Shown here: positions 9,064 to 18,388 of the stretch, piece by piece
Layout of the letters: each line of letters begins with the position of its first letter
How positions within the stretch are numbered: the stretch's first letter is position 1
Source: Mycobacterium stomatepiae
GTDB taxonomy: Bacteria > Actinomycetota > Actinomycetes > Mycobacteriales > Mycobacteriaceae
Direction of reading: 5' to 3'
DNA: 64,000 nucleotides
NCBI RefSeq assembly: GCF_010731715.1
Contig: NZ_AP022587.1
Span: 6,076,001 to 6,140,000, forward strand
Notes under the pieces: generated by a model
What the model was told of the DNA's origin: nothing
Database searches by the model: none
The model's input: the letters and a program-made list of their open reading frames with translations, nothing else
Position numbers and translations under genes: made by a program

Positions 9064-9091
9064 CCAAAAATTTTGGAATTTGGCGTCTCAT
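9064..9091. promoter_or_regulatory. Inverted repeat and family C half-site
   Basis: CCAAAAATTTTGG at 9064-9076 is a perfect inverted repeat. Immediately after it, read on the minus strand, is TGAGACGCCAAA, matching the left part of the TGAGACG-YYAAA family C element found at 30.3, 33.7 and 40.6 kb. It lies 77 bases before the membrane protein gene. Confidence 0.35.
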
Positions 9092-9167
9092 AACCACTTG
9101 AATCCCCAGGGCCGGTCGATATCATTTGATGTGGTGACTGGTTTGAACCAACGTTTGCTTCGTCGGG

Positions 9168-9983
9168 GTGTGCTCATTGGTCGCACCTGACGTAGCCAAG
9201 ACATCGCATAGACGCACGATTCAGAAGGCGTGTGTCTGGGCCGGCCCGGCCATGGGCGCACTGTTTGTCGTCGGTTTCGTGGTTGCGGGCTTCTTCCCGC
9301 CCCCGTCGCCGAACCAGAGCGCTGTGCAGGTGGCGGCCATGATCGATGCGCATCGCACCGCGATCCGCGTCGGCATCGTGATCTGCCTGGCATCGTGTCC
9401 GTTACTGATGCCGTTCCTGGCGTCCTTCACGATGCAGATGCTGCGGATCGAGGGGCTACGCCCCGTCCTGGCGTATACACAACTGGCGTTGGGGGCATTG
9501 GCGACCGTCGAATTCGTTATCCCCTACGTCTTTATGCTCGTATCGACCTACCGGGCCGACCAGCACCCAGACGTCACCCGGGCCCTGTATGACATCAGCT
9601 GGTTTTTCTTTCTCGGTGTCGTTTCGACGTTTGTGCTGCAGCTGGCGATCTTCGGTATCGCCGTCCTGATCGACCAACGATCGAAGCCGATCTTCCCGCG
9701 TTGGCTCGGGTACGTAAACCTCTGGCTGGCCCTCACCTTCACACCTGCCAGCTTCCTCGTGTTCTTCAAGACGGGTCCCTTGGCGTGGAACGGGCTCCTA
9801 GTGTGGTGGCTCCCCGTGTGCTCTTTTCTGCTGTGGTTCCTGCCCAACTTCGTTTTCCTGCTGCGCGCCATCGACGCCGATGACGACGATGACGAGACGC
9901 GATTGCAGCGACTAGACCGCCAGGTGGCCAGCCTCTGCGAGCGCCTCGACGCGCTTTCGCCCGGTATCCGAACCGGGCCCTAG
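9168..9983 (+). CDS. FPRW/GPFAWNG-family membrane protein (copy 1)
   Basis: The 271-residue protein has about six hydrophobic segments and the family signature FPRWLGY followed by FFKTGPLAWNG. The N-terminal half has the family pattern of a short proline loop (FFPPPSP), then IRVG and a QMLRIEG loop. It differs from the other seven copies in ending with an acidic stretch (DADDDDDE) and a short heptad-like helix (RLQRLDRQVASLCERL). The start is uncertain: GTG 9168 after a GGGG run, or TTG 9177. Function is unknown. The DUF7064/7065-like gene and PEP-type half-gene follow on the same strand. Confidence 0.75.
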   Translation: MCSLVAPDVAKTSHRRTIQKACVWAGPAMGALFVVGFVVAGFFPPPSPNQSAVQVAAMIDAHRTAIRVGIVICLASCPLLMPFLASFTMQMLRIEGLRPVLAYTQLALGALATVEFVIPYVFMLVSTYRADQHPDVTRALYDISWFFFLGVVSTFVLQLAIFGIAVLIDQRSKPIFPRWLGYVNLWLALTFTPASFLVFFKTGPLAWNGLLVWWLPVCSFLLWFLPNFVFLLRAIDADDDDDETRLQRLDRQVASLCERLDALSPGIRTGP

Positions 9984-9999
9984 CTCAGGCACCAGGTTT

Positions 10000-10265
10000 T
10001 CACCGCCCGGCACCCAGGGCCTTGAGACCGGCCCGTGCGCGCTCTGCGGCGGTAGCGGTGAGGAAGGCGGGCTGTCGGTTGGCTTGGCGTGCGCGTTGGC
10101 CTGCTCCGCGAACTCGGTGGCCACGACGTCGAACCAGATGCCGTGCCTATCGCGGAGCTCGGAGGCCGATTCCTGACGACGCCCCGGTGATCGATATCGA
10201 CGAATTAGGTTTGGGTGCAGTAATACTCGGCGAAAGTAGGGACGTGTCGACGTCGCTGTCGTCAT
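10000..10265 (-). pseudogene. Unidentified coding relic with frameshift
   Basis: The 440 bases between the membrane protein and the next gene hold no intact gene. On the minus strand an ATG at 10265 opens a frame containing SELRDRHGIWFDVVATEFAE; a shift near 10085 continues as PAFLTATAAERARAGLKALG and ends at a stop at 10000. The composition looks coding, but I do not recognise the family. It may be the end of a lost gene. From 10360 to 10392 the DNA is strongly AT-rich and probably holds the promoter of the next gene. Confidence 0.3.
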
Positions 10266-10424
10266 GACGCTTCGATTGCGGCACTAGCGTATGCGGTACG
10301 CGGCAGGTGTGGTGCGTTGCCACGATTCAAGAAAACGGTACTACGGCGCGGCACGCTCGTGATAGATTTTAATTTTAGTAAAAAAATTGCCGATCAGCCC
10401 ACTGGCGGGAGGAGCAGCAAGGCG

Positions 10425-11314
10425 ATGACCGTTATCGACATCACCGAAGCTTGGGGGCCGTTGGCTGAACCCATTCATTCGGACGCTGCGGGACCGACAG
10501 ATCCGGTTTGGAAAGACAACGCCTACCTATCCTTCTGGGACATCGGAAACGAGGTGTTCGGCAGCTTCCACGTTTCGACCTCACCGAATGGCACCGGTGC
10601 GCGACGTGCCCGGTGCAGTATCTCGGTCCCGGGCAATGCCTTGGAGATCATCGAGGACCTGCCACCCGGCAGCTTCGCGAGTGAGTCGATCGACTTTGGG
10701 CTGAGCGGCGTGATCTCGGTGCGTCACCCCCGGTTGCGGGCCGATTTGGTCAACACCCCGCTGTTTGTCGCGGCCGATTACGCGGTGGGCGGGGTAGTCC
10801 TCGAGTTGGTTCCCGGTAAACCGTTGCAACATTTTCAACAGGCCTGCGAGTTGAGGGGCACGCTGATGCTGGACGGAACCGAGTCGCCCGTGCAGGCGCG
10901 CGGTATGCGGGATCGAACCTGGGGCTTCCGTGACGAATCCGCCCAATGGATCGAATACGCCGGTCTGGTGGCGGTCATCGACGACACCTTCATCACGGTG
11001 ATGAAGTTTCTGGGTGCCGATGGCACACTGCGATCCGACGGATTCGTGATCGACGCGGACCGATCCCGTACGATCTCCGACGTCACCTTTGGGCGCAATG
11101 CCGCCGGACAGTTCCGGCTGGCCCGTCTGCGCGACAGTGAGGGGGCGCCCGGCTGGTCACGCTCTCGTCACGGCTGGCCGGATTCTTCGTTCCGATGGGC
11201 GCCGACTCCGAGGGACCCTCGTTTGGCACCTATGACGACTTTATGGTGCTGGACAGCGAGAACAGTTCGGGCGCTGGCTTTTTCGAGCAGGGCATCCTGC
11301 ATCGGGTGTTCTGA
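10425..11314 (+). pseudogene. DUF7064/DUF7065-like protein, frameshifted
   Basis: The start ATG follows GGGAGGAG. The protein begins MTVIDITEAWGPL and carries the family block GMRDRTWGFRDE seen, as RDR-x-W, in the paralogues at 35620 and 61064; these resemble CrtC/AttH-type beta-barrel proteins acting on lipids. After DSEG the frame is lost at a run of five G (11141-11145). Adding one G restores a sensible end: ARLVTLSSRLAGFFVP, then FEQGILHRVF and a stop at 11312-11314. Without correction the frame runs to 11321 with an unrelated tail. The shift may be a homopolymer sequencing error or a true mutation. Confidence 0.65.
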
Positions 11315-11324
11315 TCGCTAGCCG

Positions 11325-12329
11325 ATGAGTAGCCGACGAGTCGTTGCACAGCAACTAGATAATCCCGAGATCGATCCGTCGCTGACTTGGACCACTGGTA
11401 ATGTCGCCGAGGCCTTCCCCGGTGTGTTCACCACGTGGGGTTACACGTTCATCGAAGAGCCGATGGAGATGGCATTCCGGAAGATGTTCGTCCGGTTGGG
11501 CGTGTACAAAGCCGAAGAAATCTATCTCCCCGATCGTGCGGACGACATGTGCTGGACGTTGTTCGACGGCCGAGCCGCCGCGAACATCAACAAGTTTCGT
11601 GACATTGCGGGTCTGCTCCCGGGAACCTCGGCGTCCGCGACCGAACAGCAGCTATTCGGTTACGTACGCCCCGATACCGTCGACAACAATTCACGCAGCC
11701 GGTACCCGGCGATCGCCGCGAAGGCGCCGCTGCTGGTGGCCACGCTGCCGCGCAGCCACGACAGAATGGTCGCAGCCCTGCGCACTTGGCGGCTCGACGC
11801 GCTCGCACGCCTGGACGGACTCGACCGGCCGGGATGTCTGGCATTGGTCGACGATGCGCGGCACCGGTTCGAAAAGATCATGATCCTGCACTTGGTGGTG
11901 GCATTGGTCAGTTCGGGGCTGGCCGAGCGGGTGAAGGCGACGCTGGACAGGCTCGGTCTGTCCGAACTAGAGGCCGCGGTGCTATCCGGAGTCGGCGCTG
12001 ACGAGAATCAAGTCGCGGCCGACCTATGGGCGCTGGCGTACGACCGGATTACGTTGCGCGGCTTCACGGATCGACATGGCTATCACGGACGCGACGAGGG
12101 CCAGCTGGCCGGCGTCTCGTGGCGCGAGGACCCGTCTCCGGTCTTGGCGCGGCTGGATGATTACCGATCGATCGACGCCAACCATCCGCGGGCCCCACAC
12201 CAGCGCAGCGCTCAACAGTTGGCGGCGCGGCAGCAGGCGATGGCGCGAGTCAGGGCCACCCAGAACCCACCGGCCTACGCAAGATGCGCCGTTATCCACC
12301 CACAGAGCGCCTCGCAGATGCGGCAGTAG
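11325..12329 (+). CDS. PEP-utilising-type protein, N-terminal half only
   Basis: The 334-residue frame begins 10 bases after the DUF7064/7065-like gene. It contains a helical N-terminal region and the DRHGYHGRDEGQLAG block. A gene at 52776-53711 on the other strand has the matching block (RRHGYHGRGEG) followed by the rest of such a protein, ending in a PEP-utiliser phosphohistidine domain. Here homology seems to stop at about 12255, and the last 25 residues look random. The copy therefore lacks the swivelling His domain and is probably truncated. Family identity is inferred from that overlap. Confidence 0.55.
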   Translation: MSSRRVVAQQLDNPEIDPSLTWTTGNVAEAFPGVFTTWGYTFIEEPMEMAFRKMFVRLGVYKAEEIYLPDRADDMCWTLFDGRAAANINKFRDIAGLLPGTSASATEQQLFGYVRPDTVDNNSRSRYPAIAAKAPLLVATLPRSHDRMVAALRTWRLDALARLDGLDRPGCLALVDDARHRFEKIMILHLVVALVSSGLAERVKATLDRLGLSELEAAVLSGVGADENQVAADLWALAYDRITLRGFTDRHGYHGRDEGQLAGVSWREDPSPVLARLDDYRSIDANHPRAPHQRSAQQLAARQQAMARVRATQNPPAYARCAVIHPQSASQMRQ

Positions 12330-12377
12330 GTGTGCGCATGCGTCACGGTCATGGTGCGCCTCCGGATCCTAGATCAA

Positions 12378-13301
12378 TTACGAGACTTGGGGCTTCTTAT
12401 TGACACTTCTTCGGTCTCCGTTTCGTGTGGCCAGGAACTTCAATGCCAAATCGTTGAACTGGTCCGGTAATTCGACCATCGGGCTATGCCCCGAGCCGGA
12501 GAAAACAGCGAGTTCGCAGTCGCGCAGCTTATCGTGCATTTGGTGCGCGGACGAAGGAGGCACAACGACGTCGTGCCCGCCCCATACGAGTAGTACCGGG
12601 CAGGTGATCGATTCGGGCACCGTGGTGTGCACCGAGCGCGCGGCGGCGGGGATGGCGTCGACCGAGCCCGGCCCACCGAATACCGGCATGGTGACGGCCG
12701 CCAGCTCCGGCGACATCACCCGGGGATCGCGGAAGGCCGCGCCAAGTGCTACCCGCCGAACCCACATCTTGGTGGCCAACGCCCGGCGAACGAAGCGTCG
12801 TCGCAAGATCGCCGAGCACAGCCGCAGCACCACGAGAATCACGGCCAGCCGTTGCTCCGACATTGGCACACCGCCGGAGTCGACCAGAATCAGGCTGCAC
12901 GTGCGCCTTGGGTCGGCTTTGAACATTTCTATCGCGACCAGACCACCCATCGAATGCCCTGAGACCGTTGCTGATTCGATGCCGAGATCGATGAGTAGAT
13001 CGAGCACCGTGCGCGCATGCGTGGCCATTTCGGCCGGCGCCGGCAACGGCTCGGATTCGCCGAAGCCAGGTAGGTCGACGGCGATCACTCGATGCCGTTG
13101 TGATAGTGCAGGAATGTTCTCGAGCCACCATTGCCAACTTGAAGCCATGCCGTGTAACAGAACTACGGCCGGCCCGGTGCCGTAGTCGAGGTATTGCAAC
13201 CGCAGGCCGTTGATCACGCGATTCGCGATCGACGGAGTCCAGTCGATGTCGGTCCAGTGCGGGACACCCATCTCCCGGCTGGCCGGTGACGACGTCACCA
13301 C
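12378..13301 (-). CDS. Alpha/beta hydrolase
   Basis: A complete 307-residue alpha/beta hydrolase has the oxyanion segment VVLLHGMASSWQWW, nucleophile motif GHSMGG, acid loop VWGGHDVVVP and catalytic His in GSGHSPMVELP. It resembles meta-cleavage product hydrolases and esterases of aromatic or steroid catabolism; the substrate is unknown. The start is uncertain: GTG at 13301 or 13298, or ATG at 13271, whose only candidate ribosome site is too close. A 19-base inverted repeat lies 28 bases upstream. It converges with the PEP-type half-gene. Confidence 0.88.
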   Translation of the reverse strand: MVTSSPASREMGVPHWTDIDWTPSIANRVINGLRLQYLDYGTGPAVVLLHGMASSWQWWLENIPALSQRHRVIAVDLPGFGESEPLPAPAEMATHARTVLDLLIDLGIESATVSGHSMGGLVAIEMFKADPRRTCSLILVDSGGVPMSEQRLAVILVVLRLCSAILRRRFVRRALATKMWVRRVALGAAFRDPRVMSPELAAVTMPVFGGPGSVDAIPAAARSVHTTVPESITCPVLLVWGGHDVVVPPSSAHQMHDKLRDCELAVFSGSGHSPMVELPDQFNDLALKFLATRNGDRRSVNKKPQVS

Positions 13302-13328
13302 CGCAGCCTGTTCCGGCGGCGCCCACTA

Positions 13329-13347
13329 AACCTCATGGCGCTAGGTT
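13329..13347. promoter_or_regulatory. Inverted repeat upstream of hydrolase
   Basis: AACCT and AGGTT form a perfect inverted repeat separated by 9 bases, just upstream of the minus-strand hydrolase. It shares the CC/GG character of the family A operators but not their spacing. Confidence 0.3.
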
Positions 13348-13375
13348 AACTCATGCCGGGTTCTTCGAACAGGGT

Positions 13376-13870
13376 TCAGTGTCGATCGGTGGTCGGATGA
13401 CGGCGACGAACCACCTGGATGCCCACCATCGTCATCACCAGGTCGCCGTGTTGATCCACCATCTCGTACCGGCAGTGCACGTCGGCCTTGCGAGGACCCA
13501 TTTTGACTTCGAGGACCTGCAGCGATCCGGTCAGTACCGAGCCGGGACGGACCGGATGTGGCAGCCGCATCCGGTCGAACCCCTTGCCCGCTACCAACGC
13601 GAGCCGGGCCATGAATTTGGGCGACGAGATACTCGCGAACAACGACAGGGTGTGCATGCCGCTGGCGATCACGTCCCCGAACGGGGATTCGGTTCCGTCG
13701 ACATGGATCGGAAGCGGGTCGAATTGACTTGCGAATTCGATGATTTCATCGCGACTTACTTCGACGTGACCCAGGTCCATCCAGTCTCCGACCGCGAGAT
13801 CTTCCGCGTAGAGCGTCTGATGGGGCGTCATGGACGCAAGATCGCGGCCCTCGTGGCGCGGCAAGCTCAT
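13376..13870 (-). CDS. MaoC-like hot-dog dehydratase
   Basis: The 164-residue protein has the hot-dog fold hallmark FDPLPIHVD, the D-x4-H catalytic pair of R-specific enoyl-CoA hydratases, followed by ASGMHTL. It should hydrate an enoyl-CoA or catalyse a related thioester step. ATG 13831 (MTPHQTLYAEDL) is an alternative start giving a more usual N-terminus. It is divergent from the aldehyde dehydrogenase, and the family A operator at 13962-13980 lies between them, so it may belong to the same regulon. Confidence 0.85.
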   Translation of the reverse strand: MSLPRHEGRDLASMTPHQTLYAEDLAVGDWMDLGHVEVSRDEIIEFASQFDPLPIHVDGTESPFGDVIASGMHTLSLFASISSPKFMARLALVAGKGFDRMRLPHPVRPGSVLTGSLQVLEVKMGPRKADVHCRYEMVDQHGDLVMTMVGIQVVRRRHPTTDRH

Positions 13871-13961
13871 CCGATCAGGGTAGAGGGTGGTGTAACAGAT
13901 CGTTCGCGCGACTCTGGCCCGTCGCCGGCTTCAACGGCAGCTGGAAATCCTGCCAATTTAG

Positions 13962-13980
13962 TACCAAACATTGTTAGGAT
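13962..13980. promoter_or_regulatory. Family A operator (site 1)
   Basis: TACCAAAC-ATT-GTTAGGAT matches the family A palindrome; the left half is perfect and the right half has two mismatches. It lies 33 bases before the aldehyde dehydrogenase and upstream of the divergent MaoC gene. Confidence 0.6.
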
Positions 13981-14012
13981 AGCGGCACCGCAGTCCACCG
14001 AAAGGACCGTCG

Positions 14013-15582
14013 ATGACGACGCAGACCGATTTGGGCGTGAGCGACTCGCTTCGCGGACCCGGCTTCATCGAAGTCCGCTGTCCCGCCGATGGACGGGTGG
14101 TCGGCACCGTGCCGGACATGACGTGGGCGCAGGTGCACGAAATCGCTCGGCAACTGCGGGCCGCGCAACCGGAATGGGAGGATCTGGGACCGCACGGTCG
14201 GGCCAAACATGTTCTGCGGCTTCTGGACTGGGTTTTCGACAACGAGAAATGGTTGCTCGGCCTAATGCAGGAAGAGACAGGCAAGTCGTGGGGTGACGCC
14301 CAGGTCGAGACCGCCGTGGTGGTCGACGCGGTCAACTACTTCACGAAGCATGCGGCGGAATTCCTCGCTGACCGCACCGTAGCGCGTTCGGGCGCCATGG
14401 CGTTGACCAAGAACCTGCGCGTCTTCCATCGCCCACACCAGCTCGTGGGTGTGATCACCCCGTGGAACGGCCCGCTGGCCACCCCAGCCATCGATGGCAT
14501 CCCGGCGTTGATGGCCGGTGCGGCCGTGATGTTCAAGCCGTCCGAGGTGACGCCGCTGACCTGGGCCGAGGTGACCCGCGGCTGGCTGGAAGAGATCAAA
14601 GGGCCGCCGGTGCTGGCGTGCGTGACGGGCGGCGGCGCCGCCGGAGCAGCGGTAGTCGACGAGGTGGACATGATCCAGTTCACCGGATCGACGGCCACCG
14701 GCCGCAAGATCGCCGCAAGAGCGGGGGAGCGGCTGATCCCGTGCGGCCTGGAACTCGGCGGCAAGGACGCGATGATCGTCCTCGACGATGCCGATATCGA
14801 CCGCGCGACGAGCGGCGCGGTGTGGGGCGGTCTGTGGAACTGCGGCCAGATCTGCGTGTCGGTCGAGCGAATCTACGTGCAGGACAAGGTCTACGACGAA
14901 TTCATGGCCAAGCTGACCGAGAAAGTCGCCGCACTGCGCCAGGGCATGGATCGTGACGGCAGCTTCGAGACCGACATCGGGGCGATGGCCACCGAGAACC
15001 AGGTGCGCATCGTCGAGCGTCATGCCGCCGATGCGCTGCGGGCCGGCGCGCGCCGTGACCGGCGGTATGCGGGGTAACGGCGGGACGTTCTTCCAGCCCA
15101 CGGTGCTAACAGACGTCGACCATTCGATGGCGTGCATGCGCGAGGAAACGTTCGGTCCGACGCTGCCGGTGATGCGGGTGCGGGACGACGACGAGGCGAT
15201 TCGGCTCGCCAACGACTCGCCGTACGGCCTGGCCGCCAGCGTGTTCAGCGGGAACAAGGAACGGGCCGACCGGGTCGCGCGCCGGCTGGAAACCGGCGCG
15301 GTCAACATCAACAGCGTGCTGACCGCGACGATGCTGCTGACCCTGCCGATGGGCGGGTGGAAATCGTCTGGGATGGGCGGTCGCAACGGCGGTGCCGCGG
15401 GACTGCTCAAGTTCTGCCGGCAGCAGGCGGTCGTGACCGAGCGATTCAATCTGCGATCCGAACCGCATTGGTATCCGTATCTGCCGCGGATGAGCCGACT
15501 TCAGGCCCGGTTGGTGCGGATCACCGGCGCGCACGACTGGCGGCGACGGCTGGGCCGCAAGGGCAAGAACAGCAAGAGGTGA
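14013..15582 (+). pseudogene. Aldehyde dehydrogenase, frameshifted
   Basis: The first part (14013 to about 15045) encodes a normal ALDH N-terminus with GVITPWNGPLATP, LELGGKDAMIV and catalytic Cys in NCGQICVSVERIY. Near 15044-15053, in a GC-dinucleotide run, the frame changes; the other frame continues AVTGGMRGNGGTFFQPTVL to a normal C-terminus (EETFGPTLPV, SSGMGGRNG) and stops at 15582. Loss of one GC pair explains it. If uncorrected, the protein stops at 15077 after 354 residues. The ferredoxin start follows the stop directly, showing the unit is an operon. Confidence 0.85.
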
Positions 15583-15783
15583 ATGACGTTGTCTCGGGTG
15601 ACCATCGACCCGGCGAAATGCCAGGGCCACGGTCGGTGCGTGCTCATCGCGCCGACGTACTTCGACATGGATGACGCCGGCTTTGGGACGGTAGCGCGTG
15701 ACGATGTCGAGGAGGCGGACATGGCCGACATCGACGAGGCGGTGCTGAGCTGCCCGGAGCACGCGATCACTTCGAGTGAGTAG
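15583..15783 (+). CDS. 3Fe-4S ferredoxin (P450 partner type)
   Basis: This 66-residue ferredoxin has Cys13, Cys19 and Cys57 in C-QGHGR-C ... CP. Unlike the ferredoxin at 2081, it has the common His in the CxxHGxC motif. Such proteins pass electrons from a ferredoxin reductase to P450s; two P450 genes lie 2.6 and 9 kb downstream, while no reductase is in the window. The ATG follows the ALDH stop directly, so it is transcribed with the ALDH from the family A promoter. Confidence 0.93.
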   Translation: MTLSRVTIDPAKCQGHGRCVLIAPTYFDMDDAGFGTVARDDVEEADMADIDEAVLSCPEHAITSSE

Positions 15784-15789
15784 CGGTGT

Positions 15790-16961
15790 CTAGCCAGACG
15801 CTGCGACGGTCCGATCGGCGATCAATGAATTGACTTCATCGTCGCTGAAGCCCGACTCCCGCAGCACATCTCGGGTGTCCGCACCCGTTGCTCGGGGGGC
15901 CGGGCCGGTGCGTCCCGGGGTACGGGATAGCCGCGGGGCGGGGCACGCGGTCACCGAACCATCCGGCGCGGCGACGATTGTGGAGCGTGCCCGCAGGTGA
16001 GGGTCGTCGGCGAGTTCGTCGAGTTCGAGCACCGGTGCTCCGCACCCGTCGACATCGGCGAACACCGCGGTCCAGTGGGCTCGCGGCTTGGTCGCGAAAA
16101 CCGCCGCGATTCTTTCGCGCAATTGGGGCCAGTGCGCCGGATCAAGCTGAGCGGTGATATCGACGTCGTCGATCCCAAGGGCGCCAAGGAAATTCGCGTA
16201 GAACTTGGGCTCGATGGCGCTGACCGTGAAGAACCGCCGTCGGCGCAGGGATAGGGGCCGTAGAACGGCGCGGATCCGGGCAGGATGTGGCGGCCGCGGC
16301 CGGCCCAGATGCCCGCGTTGAATTCGGCGAGGTTGGTGAGGTTGAGCAGCGCCGAACCGTCAGCGATCGACGCATCGATGACCTGGCCCCGGCCGGTGAC
16401 GGTGCGCTCGTAGATCGCCATCACTATTCCCAGCGCGGCGAACAGCGAGCCGCCGGCGAGATCGCCCAGCATGGCCAACGGCGGTATCGGACGGTCGTCC
16501 CCGATCACTCCGAGGGTGCCCGCGATCGCCGCGTAGTTGATGTCGTGTCCGGCTCTGTCGCGGTAGGGACCGTCTTGTCCCCAGCCGGTCAGCCGCGTGT
16601 AGATGAGCCTCGGATTGCGTTCGCACAGCACGTCCGGGCCCAGGCCGCGGCGTTCCATCGTGCCGGGGCGGTTGCTCTCCAGCAGGACATCGGCGGCGTC
16701 GGCAAGTCGCGCGATGACCTCGGCCCCGCCCGGCGCCCGCAGATCCACCACGACCGACCGTTTACCCCGCGAGAGCGACTTGGCCGGATCGAAGGGGTGT
16801 GGCGGGGCCGGCCGCTCGACCGCAATCACGTCGGCCCCGAAGTCGGCAAGCAGCATCGAACAGAAGGGGCCGGGACCCAACGCGCTCAGGTCCAGCACGC
16901 GCACACCGGTCAGCGGCGGCACACCGGTTTCCGTGCCGCTCGACGATAGAAGCTGGACCAC
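15790..16961 (-). pseudogene. CaiB/BaiF family III CoA-transferase, frameshifted
   Basis: The N-terminal part has VRVLDLSALGPGPFCSMLLADFG, LSRGKRS and the catalytic Asp in MLGDLAGG. Near 16233-16242 the frame shifts after PYPCADG; the other frame continues RFFTVSAIEPKFYANFLG to a normal end at 15790. One base seems lost in a GC-rich run. Uncorrected, the first frame runs to 15951. The enzyme class moves CoA between acyl-CoA and a free acid, or racemises 2-methylacyl-CoA. GTG 16961 is the start; a family A operator is 11 bases upstream. Confidence 0.82.
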
Positions 16962-16971
16962 CCGGTCAAGA

Positions 16972-16990
16972 TACCAAACATAGTTTGTTT
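16972..16990. promoter_or_regulatory. Family A operator (site 2)
   Basis: TACCAAAC-ATA-GTTTGTTT: the left half is perfect, the right half has two mismatches. It lies 11 bases upstream of the CoA-transferase start. Confidence 0.65.
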
Positions 16991-17155
16991 ACGGCACCGT
17001 AATTGGCGGTTCCTGACGACGTATCGCCACGCAGCCAGGCCAGCTATGGGCATGCCATTCAGCGGATCCGATCGAACAGGCGAACGACGATGAGAGGAGA
17101 TGATTAAACCAAATGATGATCGTCAAATACTGAATGATGTCCTATGCTGACAGCC

Positions 17156-18256
17156 ATGACCATGCAAACCTTGATCCAGCTCAGCAAGGGCAAGACGAGC
17201 AGACAGGCCCACCGCAATCTGCCCGGCACGGGTACCAACGGCGAACTCCTCAAGGACGACGAGCTCACCCGGCGGGGCTTCGACGGCCGCGAGGCGGTGT
17301 TGTACCGCTCCAATGACCCGACGGTCTTCCGCACCGAGGGCCGGTTCAAGTCGACCAGCGCGATGCTTGGCGATATCAAGCCGGACGACCTCACCGATCC
17401 TCGCGGCAATCCGCAACGGCTTTACTACAACGCCGACGCCACCATCTGGCTGTCGCGCCGGGCCGAGCCCATGCCGTTCTACCGGCGCAACGTCGACGGC
17501 GACGAATGCTGGTTTGTCCATCGGGGATCCGGAACGGTTGAAACGGAATTCGGCCCGATCAGTTACGGCCAGGGCGATTACGTCGTCATTCCCAAGGCAA
17601 TCACGCACCGATTCGTGGTCGACGCCGGCGAGACCATGTTGTTCGGTATCGAGACGGTTGGCGAACTGCGGGCACCCAACTACGTGGGGTTGGGGCGCCA
17701 TGCTCCCTTCGACCCCGACGTCATCCGCGTGCCCGAACCCGCCGACATCGTCTCGGATCGGGACGAATACGAGATCAGGGTCAAATACGACCACGAGTAC
17801 TCGTCGATCTATGTCGATCATCACCCCTGCGACGTGCAGGGCTGGAAGGGCGACTACTTTCCGTTCGCGTTCAACATCGCCGACTGGAACGTGATCATGT
17901 CGGACAGCCTGCACCTGCCGCCGTCGATGCACTGCTTTTTGGTTGCCGACGGCATCAACATCATCAACTTGCTTCCGCGCCCGTCCGAGGGAGTCCAGGG
18001 AGTCGAGCGCATCCCGTGGTTCCACCGCAATGCCGACTATGACGAGATCGCCTTGATCCACGGCGGAAAATCACTCGGACGCCCGCTCAAATCTGGCCTG
18101 GTGAGCCACGATCCGCAAGGAATCCACCACGGCTTCCCCGATCGCGCGCGCATCAAATCCCGTCGCGAATGGGACGAACACTCGAGGATCGAGTGGGAGA
18201 TCATCATGGTTGAGGCGGCGCGGCCGCTGAAGTTGGACCCCGTCCTGCAGGCCTGA
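17156..18256 (+). CDS. Homogentisate 1,2-dioxygenase-like cupin
   Basis: The 366-residue protein resembles homogentisate dioxygenase: YRRNVDGDECWFVHRGSG with a beta-barrel cupin, and a C-terminal HDPQGIHHGFP segment supplying likely iron ligands. It is shorter than classical HmgA (about 440 residues), so the substrate may be another dihydroxylated ring. A P450 follows on the same strand, fitting ring hydroxylation and then cleavage. No ribosome site is clear; ATG 17144 and ATG 17162 are alternatives. AACCAAAT at 17107-17114 resembles a family A half-site, but its partner half is poor. Confidence 0.75.
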   Translation: MTMQTLIQLSKGKTSRQAHRNLPGTGTNGELLKDDELTRRGFDGREAVLYRSNDPTVFRTEGRFKSTSAMLGDIKPDDLTDPRGNPQRLYYNADATIWLSRRAEPMPFYRRNVDGDECWFVHRGSGTVETEFGPISYGQGDYVVIPKAITHRFVVDAGETMLFGIETVGELRAPNYVGLGRHAPFDPDVIRVPEPADIVSDRDEYEIRVKYDHEYSSIYVDHHPCDVQGWKGDYFPFAFNIADWNVIMSDSLHLPPSMHCFLVADGINIINLLPRPSEGVQGVERIPWFHRNADYDEIALIHGGKSLGRPLKSGLVSHDPQGIHHGFPDRARIKSRREWDEHSRIEWEIIMVEAARPLKLDPVLQA

Positions 18257-18338
18257 GGGCAGGGGCCATACCAGCGTTGCGTAGGTCGGGTCGGGTGTTG
18301 GACGTGATCCACTTCATATGGCATGCTGGCCAATTAAA

Positions 18339-18357
18339 TACCAAACACTGTTTGATA
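18339..18357. promoter_or_regulatory. Family A operator (site 3)
   Basis: TACCAAAC-ACT-GTTTGATA, one mismatch in the right half. It lies 31 bases upstream of the P450 start, where a repressor would block transcription of the P450-SDR-oxidoreductase unit. Confidence 0.7.
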
Positions 18358-18388
18358 ACCTATGCCCCGAGATTCTGGAGCCGTCTCG

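Noticed and set aside
10022..10267. Plus-strand 81-codon frame between membrane copy 1 and the DUF7064/7065-like gene
   Set aside because: Arg-rich and low complexity; the minus strand has a more gene-like relic.
17107..17125. AACCAAAT-GAT-GATCGTCA before the cupin gene as a family A site
   Set aside because: Only the left half fits; the right half has no real match.
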